This document shows positions 6,410 through 9,253 of a DNA stretch of 9,253 bases, piece after piece; position 1 is the stretch's first letter; each line of letters opens with the position of its first letter. Location: assembly GCA_016199905.1 (NCBI GenBank), contig JACQFU010000591.1:1-9253 (forward strand), read 5' to 3'. The position numbers and the translations under genes are program-made. The notes beneath the pieces are model-generated. The model saw only the letters and a list, made by a program, of their open reading frames with translations, was not told the origin of the DNA and did no database searches. Source of the stretch: Candidatus Wallbacteria bacterium (GTDB lineage: Bacteria; Muiribacteriota; UBA6191; JACPRK01).

Positions 6410-8047
6410 TCACTTCGCGGGCATCGCGGGATCGCCTGGCGCCTTCGCCGACGGGGGCTTGACCCAGGTAACCTTGAACCAATGCTCCGCTCTGGCCTGA
6501 AAGGGGCAGGGCTGCTGTGGCTCGTTCTGGGCAACGAACGTGGCGGCGTAGTCGGCGTTGTATCCATACCCGCCGCCATTGTCGAGCGTCACCGAGCACG
6601 TCAGCGAATTCTCATTCACTCTCGTGCTCCCAAACCACCAGCTGTACGTCATGGGCGTATTGTCGGGGGAGTTGCTCACTGTGGCAGAGAATGTCAGCAC
6701 CGGATGCGTGTCGCTGCGGGCGGAGAAGTCGCCAGGTCCCTGGATGGTTTGCACGACCGGTCGAGAGCGATCCACGGTGACCCGGGCGGTCGCCCGGATC
6801 TGGCGAGCGAGCCCCTTGGCTTCCGTCACGGTGACGGGGCATAGCCTCGTCCCCGCGCGCTCGGTCTGTCTGGGGACCGTCACCGCCGGCGTGGCCCACT
6901 GCCCGACCGCCCAGGGGTGTGCGGGCTTGACCATCTGCACGGCGGTCCCCAGGCCGAGCGAGGAGAGGTCAATGGTCGGAGTCGTGATCTCCTCGGCTGC
7001 GTGGACGATGATGTTGATCCCTGGCGGGTCGAGCTCCGGGCAGACGTCGGACGACTTGTTCAGATCCGTGAGTGTCAGGTAAAACGTCGGGCTCAGAGTC
7101 TGCGGCGCCGGCTCGGGCGACGCAAATCCCTGCTTGGTTACGAGAACCGCATAGTAGCTCGTGCCCTCGTTGTACACAGGCGGGTCCTCGGAACATCCGC
7201 ACAAGCCGTCCCGGATCTGGGGGGTCGAAGTGGTAAAGGAAACCGCGTGGCCGCTGGACGGAACGGCGACAAACCCGACGTGCTCCCCGCTGTCGCGATA
7301 CAGGCGAACTCCCAGGAAGTACTCCGGCGGGATCTCGTATGGCCCGCTTCCGACGCCGACCAGGTCGCACTGGACTTCCCCTTCTCGAATCAGCCGGGCC
7401 GATTGAGGAACAAGCGTGTAGTACGCGACGTCCAGTGTGGCATCGGAACTGTGGCTGCAATTGAGGAAGACGTTGGTGACCGGTTTCGAGCGCGCGGCCG
7501 AGAAATCCGGCACTCCCCAAACCTGCTGATTGTTTCGCCTCCAGCCTCCCATGAAGATATCTCCCCACAGCAGGTCGCCCGTGGAACGCGTGGCGTCGAT
7601 GATGAGCTTGGCCTCGCCCTTGGCTTTCGGCGCGACGATCACGGCGACGCCGGACATTCCGCTCAGGGTCTTGCGTGCTCTTCCAAAGAACTTCGTGTCG
7701 CCCAGGAGGTACCTCTGACCGTCGGACATCTTCCTGAGGATCAACTGAAAGAGCGGACTCTTGGCCTGCTCGTCCAGCATCTGACGCCCGTAGCTCGCGA
7801 AAGCTCCGGAGACGCCTCCCGATTCCACGAGGGCGGAGTCGAGCTTGTCGAAGTCGCTCAGCCCCCACTTGCTCAGCGCGCAGCCGACGAGCTCCTGGCC
7901 GGTATCGCTCTTCAACCGGGAGAGGAAATGCGATACGGCGTACATGCTGGTGTCTTCGGGAGTCGTGATGGGAACGACCATGTACCGGTCGAGGTACAAA
8001 CCGTTCTTGTAGCCGTAGTACTCGTCGTAGAACCCCTTGTCGTCCAT
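6410..8047 (-). CDS. C-terminal portion of the split metallopeptidase, with Ig/PKD-like module
   Basis: This 545-residue frame begins with an ATG immediately after the TGA that ends the upstream part and is in the same frame. Residues 1-100 (MDDKGFYDEYYGYKNGLYLD, MYAVSHFLSRLKSDTGQELV, then LDSALVESGG) read like the C-terminal helical half of a gluzincin peptidase domain, not like the start of a protein: no signal peptide is present. Beta-rich segments follow (about 130-350), containing GLCGC (281-285) and GINIIVHAAEEIT (343-355). The end (about 428-530) resembles an Ig/PKD-like fold (VLTFSATVSN, then MTYSWWFGSTRVNENSLTCSV), with cysteines at 484 and 514 that could pair. AAGG about 8 bases before the ATG is a weak ribosome-binding site, so re-initiation is possible. 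I read it as the downstream part of one gene, possibly a pseudogene; separate translation is the alternative. TGA stop, convergent with the permease gene. Confidence 0.7.
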   Translation of the reverse strand: MDDKGFYDEYYGYKNGLYLDRYMVVPITTPEDTSMYAVSHFLSRLKSDTGQELVGCALSKWGLSDFDKLDSALVESGGVSGAFASYGRQMLDEQAKSPLFQLILRKMSDGQRYLLGDTKFFGRARKTLSGMSGVAVIVAPKAKGEAKLIIDATRSTGDLLWGDIFMGGWRRNNQQVWGVPDFSAARSKPVTNVFLNCSHSSDATLDVAYYTLVPQSARLIREGEVQCDLVGVGSGPYEIPPEYFLGVRLYRDSGEHVGFVAVPSSGHAVSFTTSTPQIRDGLCGCSEDPPVYNEGTSYYAVLVTKQGFASPEPAPQTLSPTFYLTLTDLNKSSDVCPELDPPGINIIVHAAEEITTPTIDLSSLGLGTAVQMVKPAHPWAVGQWATPAVTVPRQTERAGTRLCPVTVTEAKGLARQIRATARVTVDRSRPVVQTIQGPGDFSARSDTHPVLTFSATVSNSPDNTPMTYSWWFGSTRVNENSLTCSVTLDNGGGYGYNADYAATFVAQNEPQQPCPFQARAEHWFKVTWVKPPSAKAPGDPAMPAK

Positions 8048-8050
8048 TCA
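8045..8050 (-). other. In-frame TGA followed directly by ATG, splitting the metallopeptidase
   Basis: On the minus strand the frame reads GCG ATC TGA ATG GAC, with no frame change. TGA is at 8050-8048 and ATG at 8047-8045. Removing this one stop would fuse the two parts into a frame of at least 947 residues. Other genes here end in TGA with tight overlaps, so the organism does not generally decode TGA as an amino acid. No evident selenocysteine-type hairpin was found by eye in the roughly 40 bases after it. Confidence 0.85.
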
Positions 8051-9253
8051 GATCGCCTTGTGGGAGAAGTACTCGGCCGTCGCTTCGATGAACCAGCGAT
8101 TCGGGCGCAGCGCTTGAGTGATGGCCCAGCTATTCTGATCGGCTCCCCCGGAAGAGCCGTAGAACCAGTAGTACTTCCCCTGCAACGCATGGACGAGCTC
8201 ATGCCCCGCCACCGCTCGCATGTAACTCCAATCGGCGATTCCCTGGTTGGAGATCCCCACGGGACCACCGATTCGGCTATCGCCCGAACCGCCTCCGAGG
8301 TCCAGGACGTAGACATTCTGAGGAAAGCGCATGGCATCGAAGACCTTGTGCATGTCGTAGCCGGTGCCCGGGCAGGCGTACCAAAGGTCCTGCAGGCCGT
8401 CGTAGGCGGAGTCGAGCGCCAGGTTGAGGTCCTGTACATATTGAGGCGCGTCCGTCGTGTACTGCAGGCCGCTCGCACTGGTCCAATCGCCCGGGACGCT
8501 GCCCTGATGCCCGGAGTCCGGCGGGTAGTACCAGATCGTGAATCTCGGACCGTGAAAGGCTTCCAATCCGCCCAGATGGGTGATGCGAATCCTGCTGGCG
8601 TAGTTGTCGAAACCCTCGTCGGAGCCGCCGAGTCCGATTGCGGTTCCCTTTCCTGTTCCGGTCGACACGGGACTGGTCGAGACCGAAGCCGCGTGAAAAG
8701 AATCGAAGAAACTGAGAGTCCTCGTCGAAGGGTTGTAGGAGAGCAGCTCCCCGGTGCGCACCCACTTATGCGTGGAGTCGTCCCAGCGCTCCGGCTGGAG
8801 TCGCTCCTGATTCCAGCCGGCCGGCAGCAGATCGTCGCGCAATGGAATGGACTGAAGATAGGAACCGTGAACAGGCCCGATCCCCCGGACGGTGAGCAGG
8901 TACTCGCTGGAGACGGGAGGTCTCGCCGTATCGCCGCCGCTGGTCAACGGCGTCGTACGCGTAAAGGAGACCGTGACCGCAGACGTCGTGAGCCCCGACG
9001 GGAGCACGACCCCGGCGTGATCCGTCGTGGCGAGGGTGGCAGCTGCGCCCGCCTCGATCCGAGGACGATCGGGCCACACGAGAGGACCCGGAGCGGCGAC
9101 GATGTACCCGCGCAGCGGCTCGATCGGGAAGTCCGCCGTCAAGGCGCCGCCAGCCAGGTAGACCTGGAAGCAGTTGAGACAACCGGTCCCTGGCGAACGA
9201 GCGACCAGGGAAGCGTGCAGGGCCGCAGCCAGCTCGGAAGCCTGCGTCACGGC
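8048..9253 (-). CDS. N-terminal portion of a putative secreted zinc metallopeptidase (gluzincin-like), 5' end beyond window
   Basis: The frame is open from the window edge to TGA at 8048. A GTG at 9250 is available (400 residues from it), but the product would lack a signal peptide and begin inside a beta module (FQVYLAGG, then FPIEPLRGYIV), so the real start is probably outside. Numbered from that GTG, about 1-190 is beta-rich, including a WDDSTHKW / YNPSTRTLSFF stretch. The catalytic region follows: FTIWYYPPDSG (237-247), a helix YVQDLNLALDSAYDGLQDLW, QNVYVLDLGG, then HELVHALQ (350-357) with His350 and His354 as zinc ligands and Glu351 as catalytic base. WFIEATAEYF (386-395) supplies the probable third ligand Glu389, in the WxxE-(A/G)-x-A pattern. 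The family is not identified precisely; zinc peptidase activity is inferred from these motifs. The TGA comes 12 codons after Glu389, inside the fold. Extracellular location is inferred. Confidence 0.78.
   Translation of the reverse strand, partial: AVTQASELAAALHASLVARSPGTGCLNCFQVYLAGGALTADFPIEPLRGYIVAAPGPLVWPDRPRIEAGAAATLATTDHAGVVLPSGLTTSAVTVSFTRTTPLTSGGDTARPPVSSEYLLTVRGIGPVHGSYLQSIPLRDDLLPAGWNQERLQPERWDDSTHKWVRTGELLSYNPSTRTLSFFDSFHAASVSTSPVSTGTGKGTAIGLGGSDEGFDNYASRIRITHLGGLEAFHGPRFTIWYYPPDSGHQGSVPGDWTSASGLQYTTDAPQYVQDLNLALDSAYDGLQDLWYACPGTGYDMHKVFDAMRFPQNVYVLDLGGGSGDSRIGGPVGISNQGIADWSYMRAVAGHELVHALQGKYYWFYGSSGGADQNSWAITQALRPNRWFIEATAEYFSHKAI

Noticed and set aside
6969..7868. Minus-strand frame of about 300 codons overlapping the metallopeptidase C-terminal part
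   Set aside because: It is a +1/-1 shadow of the main frame, rich in Arg/Gly/Ser, with no domain; the main frame has sensible composition and fold-like segments.
7990..8050. Selenocysteine insertion at the TGA of the metallopeptidase
   Set aside because: I found no convincing stem-loop at the usual distance after the TGA, and the position is not one where a catalytic Cys/Sec is expected in a zinc peptidase. Not fully excluded without a folding calculation.
8048..8050. Genome-wide recoding of TGA
   Set aside because: The fluoride channel, outer-membrane factor, adaptor and metallopeptidase frames all end properly at TGA, two of them in tight overlaps with the next start.

Overview
The window is GC-rich and gene-dense, with short intergenic gaps, overlapping stop/start pairs and the standard bacterial code; TGA ends several genes, including two of the transporter genes. 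A complete outer-membrane factor / periplasmic adaptor / RND permease set means a Gram-negative, two-membrane cell. The style (high GC, FHA protein, RND exporter, large secreted Zn-peptidase with Ig/PKD-like modules) would suit phyla such as Acidobacteriota, Myxococcota or other soil/sediment lineages, but no marker here fixes the taxonomy, so that is inference only.

Layout. At the left edge (1-345, minus strand) lies the N-terminal part of an FHA-domain protein whose rest is outside the window. Divergent from it, after a 97-bp gap, runs a plus-strand block: a fluoride channel of the FluC/CrcB family (443-838), then a tripartite efflux system in the order outer-membrane factor (917-2134), membrane-fusion adaptor (2124-3236) and RND inner-membrane permease (3233-6274). 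The three efflux genes overlap by 11 and 4 bases, so they are almost certainly one translationally coupled operon; the fluoride channel may be its leading gene. Together the three proteins would form a proton-driven pump spanning both membranes. The permease keeps the Asp-Asp pair of TM4 and the Lys of TM10 used for proton relay. Its substrate cannot be read from sequence.

From the right, converging on the permease gene, comes one long minus-strand reading frame (9253 down to 6410) for a large, probably secreted zinc metallopeptidase. It has an N-terminal beta-rich region, a gluzincin-like catalytic core (HELVH, then WFIEATAEYF 35 residues later), and a C-terminal half ending in an Ig/PKD-like module. 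The frame is interrupted by a single TGA at 8048-8050, directly followed in the same frame by ATG (8045-8047). The interruption falls inside what looks like one catalytic domain, just after the probable third zinc ligand. It may be a recent nonsense mutation, a sequencing or assembly error, readthrough, or a real split into two coupled polypeptides. It is the most unusual thing in the window. I found no RNA genes, CRISPR arrays, insertion sequences or attachment sites.
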